A stretch of 64,000 nt of DNA from positions 2,108,001 to 2,172,000 of the forward strand of contig CP046866.1 in NCBI GenBank assembly GCA_009789175.1, given 5' to 3'. The stretch's first letter is position 1. Each line of letters begins with the position of its first letter. The stretch is from Salinibaculum litoreum. GTDB lineage: Archaea > Halobacteriota > Halobacteria > Halobacteriales > Haloarculaceae. The position numbers and the translations under genes are program-made. The notes beneath the pieces were generated by a model, which searched no databases, was not told the origin of the DNA, and saw only the letters and a list, made by a program, of their open reading frames with translations. Below are positions 1 to 7,951 of this stretch, piece after piece.

Positions 1-621
1 GACTTCGACGGCGTGTTAGCAGACTCAAATGAGCCAAAACTCGATTGTTTCAGACGGGTTGCAGCATCCTATGATCCTTCCGAAGCGGACGAGTTTCTAT
101 CATATTGTAAATCTTCACCAGATAAGTCACGGTTCGAACTGATGCAGGCATTGGAGGACAAGTTGATAAAAAAAGGAATCTCGGTCACTTACGAAGAGTT
201 GCTGAACGAGTACTCTGATTGTGTTCAAAAAGTCTATCACAGAGTGGACCGGGTGAAAAATCTAGATGAGTTGAAAAAAATGGACCCCGAACTAACTTGG
301 AGCATAGTGTCGGCAGCACCACAATCGACGCTGCGGGAGTTATTACGAGACCAGGGAGAACTGGAACTGTTCGGGGGCGGTGTGTACGGGTCGCCACGGA
401 GTAAAGAGCAAATATTCACCGAGGAGTACGATCCCGAACATTTAGTGAACAATGCACTCTTCATCGGAGATAGCGCATCTGATAAGAATGTCGCAGAGAA
501 ATTTGATCTCGAATTCATCTACGTCGAGAAGTGGTCACGAGAGCGGGATAAGTGGTTAGCAGATGAAGCGGACGTTCCCACCTACAGAAACGTCAAGGCC
601 GTGTTCGCTGATCGCGTATGA
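1..621 (+). CDS. HAD-superfamily hydrolase/phosphatase (5' truncated by window)
   Basis: The reading frame is open from base 1 and starts with DFDGVLAD, the HAD motif I (DxDG), so the true start lies just upstream of the window. Motif II is seen as the SAAP segment near codon 105. A late acidic motif, GDSASD, near residue 160 binds Mg in this family. HAD enzymes of this size usually remove phosphate from small phosphosugars. The next gene is a nonulosonic-acid cytidylyltransferase, and pathways of that kind use a sugar-9-phosphate phosphatase, so a role in making an activated acidic sugar is likely. This is an inference from context; the substrate cannot be read from the sequence. Base composition is AT-rich compared with the right half of the window. 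Confidence 0.75.
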   Translation, partial: DFDGVLADSNEPKLDCFRRVAASYDPSEADEFLSYCKSSPDKSRFELMQALEDKLIKKGISVTYEELLNEYSDCVQKVYHRVDRVKNLDELKKMDPELTWSIVSAAPQSTLRELLRDQGELELFGGGVYGSPRSKEQIFTEEYDPEHLVNNALFIGDSASDKNVAEKFDLEFIYVEKWSRERDKWLADEADVPTYRNVKAVFADRV

Positions 622-724
622 ATATACAGAATTCTCATATATATCTTCCTTTTCGCTAATTTTTTCTATACAGGACAGGAAGGGAACGGTACATTGAAAC
701 AACTGCATATACTTTCTGACGGTA

Positions 725-1456
725 ATGATACCGGCTTTGGTGATTGGAAGGGAAGGGAGTAGAAGCTTTCCGAGTAAGAACGTTACAGAAGTGCTAGGCC
801 GACCACTCTGTTGGTACCCGATGAAAGCGGCAAAAGAAAGCGATTCCGTCGATACCACGTATGTTTCGACAGACTTTGATGAAATTATGGCAATCGCGGA
901 GGATTTGAATCTAAATACGATCGAACGGGATCCCGAGTTAGCAACCGACAAGGCTTCCGGCTGGGATGCGTTCAAAGATGGCTATGAAACGATTTCCGAG
1001 CGCGAATCCGAAGACGTAGAGGCTATCGTCTTGTTGCTCTGCAATTGTCCAACACTAACGGCCGACATGATAGATGAGGGGATAAGGATGTTACGGCAGG
1101 ACGAAGACCTTGATTCGGTTGTCCCGGTAAGTAAATACAATATGCGGAGTCCTGTTAGGGCGAGAAAAATCGAAGAGGAACGACTTGAGCTATTTATGTC
1201 GGTCGAGGAGATAGAAGGTGCATCTTCCCATCGAGATACACAGGCTAATACGTACTTTGCGGATGGTACGTTCATCATTCGCCCACACTGTTTCAACATG
1301 GACAATGGAGATCCACATCTGCCAGTCATCGGAACAAACGTGAAACCTCTAAAAAACGAGGCTGGTCTAGATGTTGATTTCGAATGGCAGCTCCCGCAGG
1401 CAAAGTACTGGTTACAGGAACACGGCTTTACCTCAGACGATACACCATATAATTAA
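725..1456 (+). CDS. Acylneuraminate-type cytidylyltransferase (CMP-nonulosonate synthetase)
   Basis: The 243-residue product matches the CMP-NeuAc/KDO synthetase family in length and layout. The N-terminus (MIPALVIGREGS, then PSKN) is the CTP-binding loop, close to the usual (I/V)xARxGSKxxxxKN. LLLCNCPTLTADMI near residue 105 corresponds to the family's LLQPTSPLR stretch, and the acidic DVDFEW segment lies near the C-terminus. Such enzymes activate sialic acid, legionaminic acid, pseudaminic acid or KDO with CTP. Legionaminic-acid-like sugars are known on some haloarchaeal glycoproteins (Halorubrum), so that substrate class is plausible here. The HAD gene upstream and the GT-like gene downstream fit a nonulosonic acid cassette. 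The condensing synthase (NeuB type) is not in this window. Confidence 0.85.
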   Translation: MIPALVIGREGSRSFPSKNVTEVLGRPLCWYPMKAAKESDSVDTTYVSTDFDEIMAIAEDLNLNTIERDPELATDKASGWDAFKDGYETISERESEDVEAIVLLLCNCPTLTADMIDEGIRMLRQDEDLDSVVPVSKYNMRSPVRARKIEEERLELFMSVEEIEGASSHRDTQANTYFADGTFIIRPHCFNMDNGDPHLPVIGTNVKPLKNEAGLDVDFEWQLPQAKYWLQEHGFTSDDTPYN

Positions 1457-1506
1457 GATCGCTCTTGGGTAATCGATTGTTGGTGACGCCATTCTATAAC
1501 ACCCTC

Positions 1507-2430
1507 TTATTCTGAGATAATCTCGTATAAATCTACACGTTCGTATATATCAAGTTCACCACCGAGAGTAGCATTATAAATGTCAATATTCTTGTCATCA
1601 AGTATGCGATAGGATACGAGATGGGATTTTTTTATCTCAGTTTCCACCTTTGAACCATCACGGATATTCAAATTAGAGTCATATTTAGAAGAGAAATGAT
1701 CATTGTCATAAATAGTGTATATATAATTTAATATTCCATCGCTGCAGTGATGGACTATTTTCATTGCTAATGCATTTATTATAGATTGGATGAGCACGTC
1801 AGCATTAAACGCTTCACGGAGATAGTCCAACGTGCCCCCTTGGTATTTATACGGGTCTAGTCCAAGTTCAAAAATCATGTGTGGATCTACATATTCAAAA
1901 CCCAAATCACAGCCAAGAAGATAAATCTCATCGAATCCCATATAGGATACCAATTGCATTACTCCATACATTGTGTGATAATGATAGAGGAAATTTGCAG
2001 CATTATCTGACCAGAACTCATATAAATAATCAATCGGCAATTCCTGCAGCTGTTCCATTGTAGATAGATCTAATGGATTATTTTTATTATCTAGCCGCCA
2101 CCTATCAAAATAAAACACATTTTCCCGATTGCCAAGAATCGGTTCCCATTTGGAATTGAACAGACACACAATATCTTTTTCAGTATTCCGCGTTATGACT
2201 GATTGATCCGTAGGAACAGCGTCATCATCCGGTGGTAATGCATAGTAATAAAACGTCGGTAGCCAGTTTTGTTTTTCATATATCAAGCTGATTTGATTCA
2301 TGGCTAGTGAATACTCTGTGGTTAATTTGTCCAATGGTGTTTCAGCGAGGCTTGGTCCATTGCCGAGAACAAAGATTCGTTCACCCTCGTACATATTCTG
2401 AAAATCTTCAATGGCCCCATTGGTACCCAT
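1507..2430 (-). CDS. DUF115 / GT42-like glycan protein
   Basis: The 307-residue protein begins with a nucleotide-binding-like segment, IFVLGNGPSLAETPL (about residues 18-32), followed by AMNQI near 54. A second conserved block, MGFDEIYLLGCDLGF, lies near residues 165-180. This is the arrangement of DUF115-type proteins and resembles bacterial GT42 sialyltransferases (GNGPSL near the N-terminus, then GYKEIYLSGIDF). It lies convergent with the CMP-sugar synthetase, separated by about 50 bases, so transfer of the CMP-activated sugar is an attractive guess. It is very AT-rich compared with the rest of the window, suggesting recent transfer. Function is inferred; the fold assignment is reasonably supported. 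Confidence 0.6.
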   Translation of the reverse strand: MGTNGAIEDFQNMYEGERIFVLGNGPSLAETPLDKLTTEYSLAMNQISLIYEKQNWLPTFYYYALPPDDDAVPTDQSVITRNTEKDIVCLFNSKWEPILGNRENVFYFDRWRLDNKNNPLDLSTMEQLQELPIDYLYEFWSDNAANFLYHYHTMYGVMQLVSYMGFDEIYLLGCDLGFEYVDPHMIFELGLDPYKYQGGTLDYLREAFNADVLIQSIINALAMKIVHHCSDGILNYIYTIYDNDHFSSKYDSNLNIRDGSKVETEIKKSHLVSYRILDDKNIDIYNATLGGELDIYERVDLYEIISE

Positions 2431-2467
2431 TGCTATGGATAAGTTTGCACAGAAATAGATAGGCTTG

Positions 2468-2493
2468 ACGCTCTACTGCGGAGAAATGTTGAT
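2468..2493. repeat. Solitary IS1595-like terminal repeat
   Basis: This 26-base stretch starts ACGCTCT and ends TGTTGAT. It resembles the left terminal repeat of the intact IS1595-type element that begins about 60 bases further right (ACGCTC...TTGTTGAT). No transposase accompanies it, so it may be the remaining end of an earlier copy. Confidence 0.35.
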
Positions 2494-2527
2494 GGATTAA
2501 GAGAGGTACCTAGAATAGATAGTGGGA

Positions 2528-3529
2528 ACGCTCATCCGTCGGAGATTGTTGATGCTGCTGAGCGGTCGCTGTAGAGTCAAAGAGGACAAGGGCACCGCGT
2601 CAGCGGTGCCCGACACGAATGATTCCGCTGGATGTGTTTGGGTCGGAATCGGTCGCAGCGGACCTGCTCCAACAGGTTCGCTGGCGTGACGGTGTTACCT
2701 GTCCTCGCTGCCGTTCTGACCGCACGGTCAGAAACGGCAGCTATGGTGAGTTTCAACGGTATCTGTGTAAGAATTGCGACCGCACGTTCAACGACAAGAC
2801 TGGCACAATTTTCGCTCATTCGAAGATTGCGCTCCGTCGGTGGTTGTTCTCAATTTACGCGTTTCTCCGGTTCAACACGAGTTTCCGGCAGTTACAGTGC
2901 GAAATCGAGGTAACACACAAGACGATTCACCGGCGCATCGAGCGCTTCGCCAGAGCGCTCGATGCGCCTTCCCTCGATCTTGTTGGACCGGTCGAAATCG
3001 ACGAAGTTTACGTCTCTGCCGGGAAGAAAGGCCGCGAGCGCGACAAACCGTCGCGCTCGCGTGGCCTGTCCACGCGCGGGCGAGGTTCGTACGATGGCGA
3101 CAAGCCACCTGTGTTCATCATCGCTGATCGCGGGACCGGACAGCGGTACGTGATCCCAGCGAAAGCCGCCGACGAATCGACGATTCGACTCCTCCTTGCT
3201 GACCGCAAAGAGGAGTCGCTCACGGTCTATACCGACGGCTTTCGAGCGTACGAACCACTCGAAGCGGACGACGCATTCGACCGCGAATACGTCGTCCACG
3301 GCGACGGCGAATACGCCGACGACGAGGTGCACGTCAACACCTGCGAGAGCCACGCGTCGCTGACGCGACGGTGGCTCTCGCCCCATCGAGGCGTCTCGAA
3401 AGACAAGTTGACGCAGTATCTCAGAGCGTTCCAGCTCCGGCGAGAATTATACCGAAAACCGGGACGAGACGCACTCAAACACGCTATCAAAGCAACGCTC
3501 TGAAATCAACAATGTGCTACGCAAGAGCG
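2528..3529 (+). mobile_element. IS1595-family (ISH4-type) insertion sequence, intact
   Basis: The element is about 1.0 kb. Its left end (2528-2553) and the reverse complement of its right end (3505-3530) match at 21 of 26 positions, both starting (A)CGCTC and ending TTGTTGAT. The 8 bases TAGTGGGA stand immediately outside both ends (2520-2527 and 3530-3537), as expected for the 8-bp target duplication of this family. The transposase gene inside is uninterrupted. The element sits between the DUF115 gene and the epimerase gene and does not break either. Confidence 0.85.
2619..3503 (+). CDS. IS1595-family transposase (ISH4 group)
   Basis: The 294-residue protein has the IS1595 layout. A zinc ribbon comes first (CPRC near residue 29 and CKNC near 50), then a helical region, then the ISXO2-like DDE domain. 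The DDE domain contains VEIDEVYV near 126, an acidic YTDGF near 205 and NTCESHASL near 240. It is complete, is preceded by the left terminal repeat and ends just before the right one. A second, frameshifted relative lies at 8042-8925 and differs clearly in sequence, so the two arrived separately. Confidence 0.92.
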   Translation: MIPLDVFGSESVAADLLQQVRWRDGVTCPRCRSDRTVRNGSYGEFQRYLCKNCDRTFNDKTGTIFAHSKIALRRWLFSIYAFLRFNTSFRQLQCEIEVTHKTIHRRIERFARALDAPSLDLVGPVEIDEVYVSAGKKGRERDKPSRSRGLSTRGRGSYDGDKPPVFIIADRGTGQRYVIPAKAADESTIRLLLADRKEESLTVYTDGFRAYEPLEADDAFDREYVVHGDGEYADDEVHVNTCESHASLTRRWLSPHRGVSKDKLTQYLRAFQLRRELYRKPGRDALKHAIKATL

Positions 3530-3557
3530 TAGTGGGAAACATGTTACGGCCGCGCCT

Positions 3558-4604
3558 TTAGCTATAATCGAGTTCCGACCTGAGACTGTCCGAGATCTCC
3601 TCAAAGATCTCCCGCAATCCATATGTGAGTTCCCACTCTGGATAGTGACTCTGGACCTTTGAGAGGTCTGAGATCCACCACTGGTGGTCAGCTTCACGTG
3701 GTTCAGCATGGGAATACTGGAGGGTTTCACCAGTTACGTCTTCGATAAGATCGAACGATTCACGGAGAGAAATAGAGTTTTCGCGTCCGCCACCGACATT
3801 ATAAACTTCACCAGGTGTCGGTGACTCCAAATACCGCCGGAAGAGATCAGCGAGATCTCGTGCGTGGATCACATCTCGAACCTGGTAGCCCTCATACCCA
3901 TAGATGCTCAGTTCCTCGCCGGTAAGAGCGAGTTTGACGAAATACGGCTCCCAGTTGTGAAGTTCGACCGCACGGGCAGCACCGCCAGTAACACAGCCCA
4001 TTCGAAACACACCTGCATCAATATCGTACATACGCGCGTACTCTTGCACGTAGAGATCAGCAGATGCTTTCGAAACACCAAATGGGGTGTGTTTATTCTG
4101 ATCGATCCGTAGCGACTCGTCGAACCCATCCCAAAGCGTGTCGTCAACCGGTTCGAACCGCTCACCGACCTTCTCGTAAGAGAAGTAGTTCGGCATTTCA
4201 CCATAGACTTTGTTCGTTGAAGTGAACACGAGTGGAACATCCGGGTTTCCGGTCCGAAGCGTTTCAAGCAGTTTCAGTGTGCCACGGACGTTGATATCAA
4301 AGTCCTCGTATGGGATCTCGATTGACTGTGGGTGGGATGGCTGTGCAGCTGTGTGAATGACACCGTCAACATCGGCAACGAGCTCATCGAAGTCATCATC
4401 CCGAATGTCCATCGTATGATGGTCAATATTCTCGTCGGTGAGATACTGTGTGACGTTAGACTCTGTATCTCCGGCATCCCCAAAAATCTCTCCTCGTTCG
4501 TAGTTATCCACGCTTATAACATTGTAACCATGCTCAACGAGTTCCTCACAACACATTGAACCAACCAGTCCTGCACCACCAGTTACCAAGATTGTGTCAC
4601 TCAT
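3558..4604 (-). CDS. NAD-dependent epimerase, CDP-paratose 2-epimerase-like
   Basis: This is an extended short-chain dehydrogenase of 348 residues with the TGGAGLVGS NAD-binding loop at residues 8-16. The active-site block reads STNKVYGE (about 130-137), followed by a long insertion and then FGVSKASAD, where the YxxxK tyrosine is replaced by phenylalanine (HTPFGVSK). The STNKVYG signature and the following 'HTPFGVSK..AD' block are characteristic of CDP-paratose (tyvelose) 2-epimerases rather than GalE. Family knowledge predicts C2 epimerisation of a CDP-3,6-dideoxyhexose, but other nucleotide sugars are possible. The short divergent spacer to the next GT gene suggests a shared promoter region. 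Confidence 0.7.
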   Translation of the reverse strand: MSDTILVTGGAGLVGSMCCEELVEHGYNVISVDNYERGEIFGDAGDTESNVTQYLTDENIDHHTMDIRDDDFDELVADVDGVIHTAAQPSHPQSIEIPYEDFDINVRGTLKLLETLRTGNPDVPLVFTSTNKVYGEMPNYFSYEKVGERFEPVDDTLWDGFDESLRIDQNKHTPFGVSKASADLYVQEYARMYDIDAGVFRMGCVTGGAARAVELHNWEPYFVKLALTGEELSIYGYEGYQVRDVIHARDLADLFRRYLESPTPGEVYNVGGGRENSISLRESFDLIEDVTGETLQYSHAEPREADHQWWISDLSKVQSHYPEWELTYGLREIFEEISDSLRSELDYS

Positions 4605-4670
4605 TATAATTCAGCTTAGATTCAGCGAGGTGATTTTATCGAACTCCCAAGAAGCACAAATCTCGGTGAC

Positions 4671-4678
4671 GTTAAATA
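4671..4678 (+). promoter_or_regulatory. Likely TATA box for the GT4 gene
   Basis: GTTAAATA lies about 30 bases before the ATG at 4705, the usual distance for a leaderless haloarchaeal transcript. It favours 4705 over the earlier in-frame ATG at 4594. Confidence 0.4.
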
Positions 4679-4704
4679 GCCTTGGGTTTTACAGATGGGT
4701 TGAG

Positions 4705-5946
4705 ATGGATGTTCTCCTTGTTGATTTGATACTTGGATCTCACAGCGTTCCCTATGCAAGTAATATAAAACAAGAGTTAGAAATGCAGCAAGAGATCACA
4801 AGAGTTGATTTTCTGACCCTGGCACAAGATGATAGATTGAACAAATATTTCAGATCAATGTCAGATATTCATATACTCGACGAGGATAGAAGATCTGCAG
4901 ATGTCGGCTATACTGACACTGTTGTAGATTATTTTCGGGAGATGATCGAGTTTATTCGAGACCAATCATATGATATCGTCCACATCTTACAGATTGACAA
5001 CGTACTCATCGAATCTGCCATTGTTTTAAAAGATAGTGTAAGTGATCTCTCACCTATTATTGCTCAAATAAATGGTTCATATTTTGGCAATACACCTGAT
5101 GGACAAATAACAGAATTTCATAAACTTGTTTCTAAACTACTATCGTCTCCTCTGAGTCCGGTCATTGAGACTTGGTTGAATAAGAAAAAGTCAAGCAGCA
5201 CAATCACTGAGCTATCACTCCATTCCTGTCTTAATGAAGAGCTCTTTTCACACTTACTGGTACACACAAGTGCTGCGAGAGAATATCTACTGAATCTAAC
5301 TAGTCATTCCATACCGGTCACTCTGGTTCCAGAGCCTTCAACAGTGAACGATCCAGGCTTTTCAAAAAGGGAAGCCCGACAACGGGTTGGGTTAGACACA
5401 GAGGATCCGGTTCTTCTATTTTTTGGAGGGCTCAGGGAAGAGAAAGGGATAGGTCGGCTACTGCAAGCATTAAAAACATATAACGGTCGCGATTTCACCC
5501 TACTCGTTGCAGGCCCTGAAGAAACCGTAACTAGGGAAGTACTTCAAGAGGCCAAAAGTGACATTGCTCTCCCCATCTCGACCGATATAAGGTATATAAA
5601 TAGTAGTGAACAATACTTCATCGCGTCAGATGGTGTTATTTGCCCATATTTGGACGAATTCGGGGAGAGAAGGACTAGCCATGTACTTCAAGAAGCAATT
5701 AGATTGGAAACGCCCATTATCGCCCCTTCATTTGGCTCTTTTGAAGCACGATTAAACAATTACGACCTTGGGGTATTGTATAGGCCAAACACCCCACAAA
5801 AATTAAATGAGGCGATAAGTAAGTTTGTCGACAAACCCGGAAAGTGGTACTCAACCGAAGACATGGCTGCATTTACTAATAATCACTCGTTGAGCAGCTT
5901 ATGTTCAACATTGACAGATGTTTATCACAGTTCGATACAATCGTAA
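4705..5946 (+). CDS. GT4-like glycosyltransferase
   Basis: I chose the ATG at 4705, giving MDVLLVDL. It follows a TATA-like box, whereas the earlier ATG (4594) overlaps the start of the divergent epimerase gene. The C-terminal half shows the GT-B fold seen in family 4. LLFFGGLREEKGIGRLL (about residues 232-248) is the donor-domain start, with LLVAGPE following. The late block (HVLQEAIRLETPIIAP, with one E of the EX7E pattern) binds the donor nucleotide. The N-terminal acceptor half is divergent. It probably adds one sugar to the lipid-linked or surface glycan on the cytoplasmic side. Composition is AT-rich. An IS graveyard follows directly downstream. Confidence 0.75.
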   Translation: MDVLLVDLILGSHSVPYASNIKQELEMQQEITRVDFLTLAQDDRLNKYFRSMSDIHILDEDRRSADVGYTDTVVDYFREMIEFIRDQSYDIVHILQIDNVLIESAIVLKDSVSDLSPIIAQINGSYFGNTPDGQITEFHKLVSKLLSSPLSPVIETWLNKKKSSSTITELSLHSCLNEELFSHLLVHTSAAREYLLNLTSHSIPVTLVPEPSTVNDPGFSKREARQRVGLDTEDPVLLFFGGLREEKGIGRLLQALKTYNGRDFTLLVAGPEETVTREVLQEAKSDIALPISTDIRYINSSEQYFIASDGVICPYLDEFGERRTSHVLQEAIRLETPIIAPSFGSFEARLNNYDLGVLYRPNTPQKLNEAISKFVDKPGKWYSTEDMAAFTNNHSLSSLCSTLTDVYHSSIQS

Positions 5947-6002
5947 CAGAATATAGTTGAAGGTTTAAGAAGCCAGAGAGTCGTAACAGATCTGGTTCAT
6001 GT

Positions 6003-6191
6003 AATCCCCAGACCTCCCTCCAAGAACGCTTAGACGGAGAGAACTAAGACGCTTGGAAGAACGAGCGCACGCCAACCCCCATCCGCTGTTTTGCGGGGCG
6101 ACTTCAGTCGGTGGGGTTGTCGCTGCGTGAAGTCGAGGCCGTCTTAGACTTGCTGGGAGGCCGATCGCTGTCACCGAACGATCCGGATTAA
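6003..6191 (+). pseudogene. IS6-family transposase relic (N-terminal part)
   Basis: In this frame the translation contains LQERLDGEN, an internal stop, then PIRCFAGRLQSVGLSLREVE and AVLDLLGG. This is the N-terminal helical part of haloarchaeal IS6 transposases (the 'RLxxxGLSLRExxxxLxxLG' block). The same block is found in the relic at 20183-20592. No catalytic domain follows. Confidence 0.7.
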
Positions 6192-6518
6192 AAAAAAATG
6201 AGTGTGTCATGGAATTGGTCTCGTAGCTTAAACAGGAACTCAGCAACAGGTGGAACCGTGAGACTGAATGCGATCTCGCCGGTAGGGTGCCGGTCCTTTT
6301 GTTCACCGAACGCGTCTACCCGCAGATCAAACGACGAACACAGAATGGTGCGTCACGGCTACGCTGCCGATGCACCGTTCACCGACATAACCAGAGGTGT
6401 ATAAAAGAACTGCAGCAGGCGCTTCGGCATCGAATCGAGCTACCGATTAGCCAGGTAGAGCTTCACATTCACCAGTTCCCAGGATGCCGGCTTGCAGTTG
6501 GTGATATTTGTTGTAAGT

Positions 6519-7456
6519 GGCTCTGGTGAACCACCGGACGGCGTCGGTTTCGACCGTCAGAACTAGTGGAATGAAGCGGGAAACCGCCGATGGTCTATGT
6601 CGAAGATTTCCCGCTTCACGAAGAAAGCGGTTCAGTTAGCTAAAAATGCTGTCGGTGGCCGAGGCGAAGTCGCCGCCCCCGAAGGGGGAGGCGGCTTCGC
6701 CGATTACGCTGTCGTATCGCTCCATTGTCTTCGAGTTTACTTGGAGAAGTCCTACCGAGAGGCGTTAGATCTGCTGAGCGAGATGCCACATATTCTCGGG
6801 GAGATCGGCCTCGAAGCGGCCGATCTCCCGCATCACTCGACGCTAGTGAAGTGGTTTGACAGAATCAAGACAGCGCTCTGGCGAGTGCTGCTGCGCCTCT
6901 CGGCGCAGGAGCACGAGCCAAGCGGTCACGCCGCCATTGACGCGACATTCTTTGACCGCGAAAACGCGAGCAAACACTACTGCGGTCGGACAAATTACCG
7001 CGTTCAGACGCTCAAAGCGACAGCTCTCGTCGACACAGAAAGCCAAGCGATCCTGGACGTTCACCGTACGACCGAGAAACGCCACGACACACAACTCGGC
7101 TGGCAGGTCGCCCGCCGCAACGCGGGCGACCTCGCCAGCCTCGCTGCGGACAAAGGCTACGATTGGATGGAGTTACGCGAGAAGCTCCGCGAAGAAGGCG
7201 TAAGACCACTAATCAAGCATCGTGAGTTTCGGCCCATCGATCACGCGCACAACGCGCGGATCGATGGGCCTCGATACCGTCAACGAGCGATGTGTGAAAC
7301 CGTCTTCTCGACGATTAAGCGCACGCTCGGCGACGCCGTGCGTGCGCGAACCTGGTACGGTGAATTTCGAGAACTCGTCTTGATGTGTACGGTTCACAAC
7401 ATCAAACAATCTCTGAAACCATGAAATCAAGCTACGTCTGGCGATTCACCACGGCC
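6519..7456 (+). mobile_element. IS5-family insertion sequence inside an ISH3 relic
   Basis: The element is about 938 bases. The left end (from 6519, GGCTCTGGTGAA...) and the reverse complement of the right end (up to 7456, GGCCGTGGTGAA...) match at most of 22 positions. The octamer TTGTAAGT stands on both sides (6511-6518 and 7457-7464). The single gene inside is intact. The surrounding sequence is a decayed ISH3-type transposase, so this is a nested insertion. Confidence 0.85.
6597..7424 (+). CDS. IS5-family transposase
   Basis: The 275-residue protein has an N-terminal helical domain and a DDE domain. The first Asp is in AAIDATFFDR (about residue 116), the second in LAADKGYDW (about 183) and the Glu in CETVFSTIKRTLG (about 239). 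The terminal Y-2-R-3-E-6-K-like spacing fits IS5. No frameshift or stop is seen, so the element could be active. A relative lies at 20715-21539 with different terminal repeats. Confidence 0.9.
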   Translation: MSKISRFTKKAVQLAKNAVGGRGEVAAPEGGGGFADYAVVSLHCLRVYLEKSYREALDLLSEMPHILGEIGLEAADLPHHSTLVKWFDRIKTALWRVLLRLSAQEHEPSGHAAIDATFFDRENASKHYCGRTNYRVQTLKATALVDTESQAILDVHRTTEKRHDTQLGWQVARRNAGDLASLAADKGYDWMELREKLREEGVRPLIKHREFRPIDHAHNARIDGPRYRQRAMCETVFSTIKRTLGDAVRARTWYGEFRELVLMCTVHNIKQSLKP

Positions 7457-7683
7457 TTGTAAGTCTGTACTCGGAACAGCTGGCGGTACCTTCACTGAAA
7501 GTGCGTGGCGGTGCACCGCCGCGGGCGCGCTCCCCCTGGAAGTGGTCGTTCACCAAGTTCTATGAGATGATGCTGCAAGCGACCAAGATGGTGCATGATA
7601 CGCGTAGGTCTGTTCCAGCGAACCAACCACTCAACAACTAGCACTTCCGGTAGCTATCAACCGATCAGGACAGCGGTCGGGAG

Positions 7684-7730
7684 TGGCGATGCTGCGGCGT
7701 CGGCGGCAGTCCGCTGCCGACAGCGACTCC
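7684..7730. repeat. Hairpin-forming sequence near ISH3 relic end
   Basis: GTCGGCGGC and GCTGCCGAC face each other across a short loop, a stem with one mismatch. A similar GC-rich hairpin lies just downstream of the intact ISH3 transposase at 17684-17706. This may be the 3' end of the ISH3 relic. Nothing else is recognised between 7642 and 7766. Confidence 0.35.
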
Positions 7731-7766
7731 CCACTGCGACACGGTCTAGTTCAGCACCACCTCAAG

Positions 7767-7943
7767 TGGAGACGAGCCATCTCACCTTGGTTCGGTCGAT
7801 TACGGCTGTAGTAGTGTTTGAAGCGTCTCAACCAGCGTTGCGCGCTTGATTGATTGCCCCGCCAGAACGAGTGGAAGCGGTCAATTCGCGTGGTTACAGT
7901 CTGAAACCACTGTTCGATGTGCCTAGAACTCATCCCGAACTTT
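7767..7943 (-). pseudogene. IS6-family transposase relic (C-terminal part)
   Basis: The minus-strand translation contains RHIEQWFQTVTTRIDRF, HSFWRG and FKHYYSRNRPNQ. This is the C-terminal signature of IS6 transposases (IE.WFQT.T.RIDRF ... F..YYN..RPNQ). There is no catalytic core attached. The IS1595 element that follows inserted at its edge. Confidence 0.75.
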
Positions 7944-7951
7944 ACTATCTT

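Larger units (their letters stand above)
6344..7641 (+). pseudogene. ISH3-family transposase relic split by an IS5 insertion
   Basis: Bases 6344-6518 encode VRHGYAADAPF and RFGIE-type segments in shifted frames. Bases 7465-7641 continue with SPWKWSFTKFYEMM and RRSVPANQP. Both match consecutive parts of the intact ISH3 transposase at 17750-18919 (VARHGYAADAPF, RFGIEATYRL, WWWPFEEF, RRSIPANRP). The intervening 6519-7456 is an IS5 element flanked by the 8-bp duplication TTGTAAGT. Removing one copy rejoins the reading frame as VIFVVSLYSEQL. The N-terminal part of the gene is not recognisable. Confidence 0.8.
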
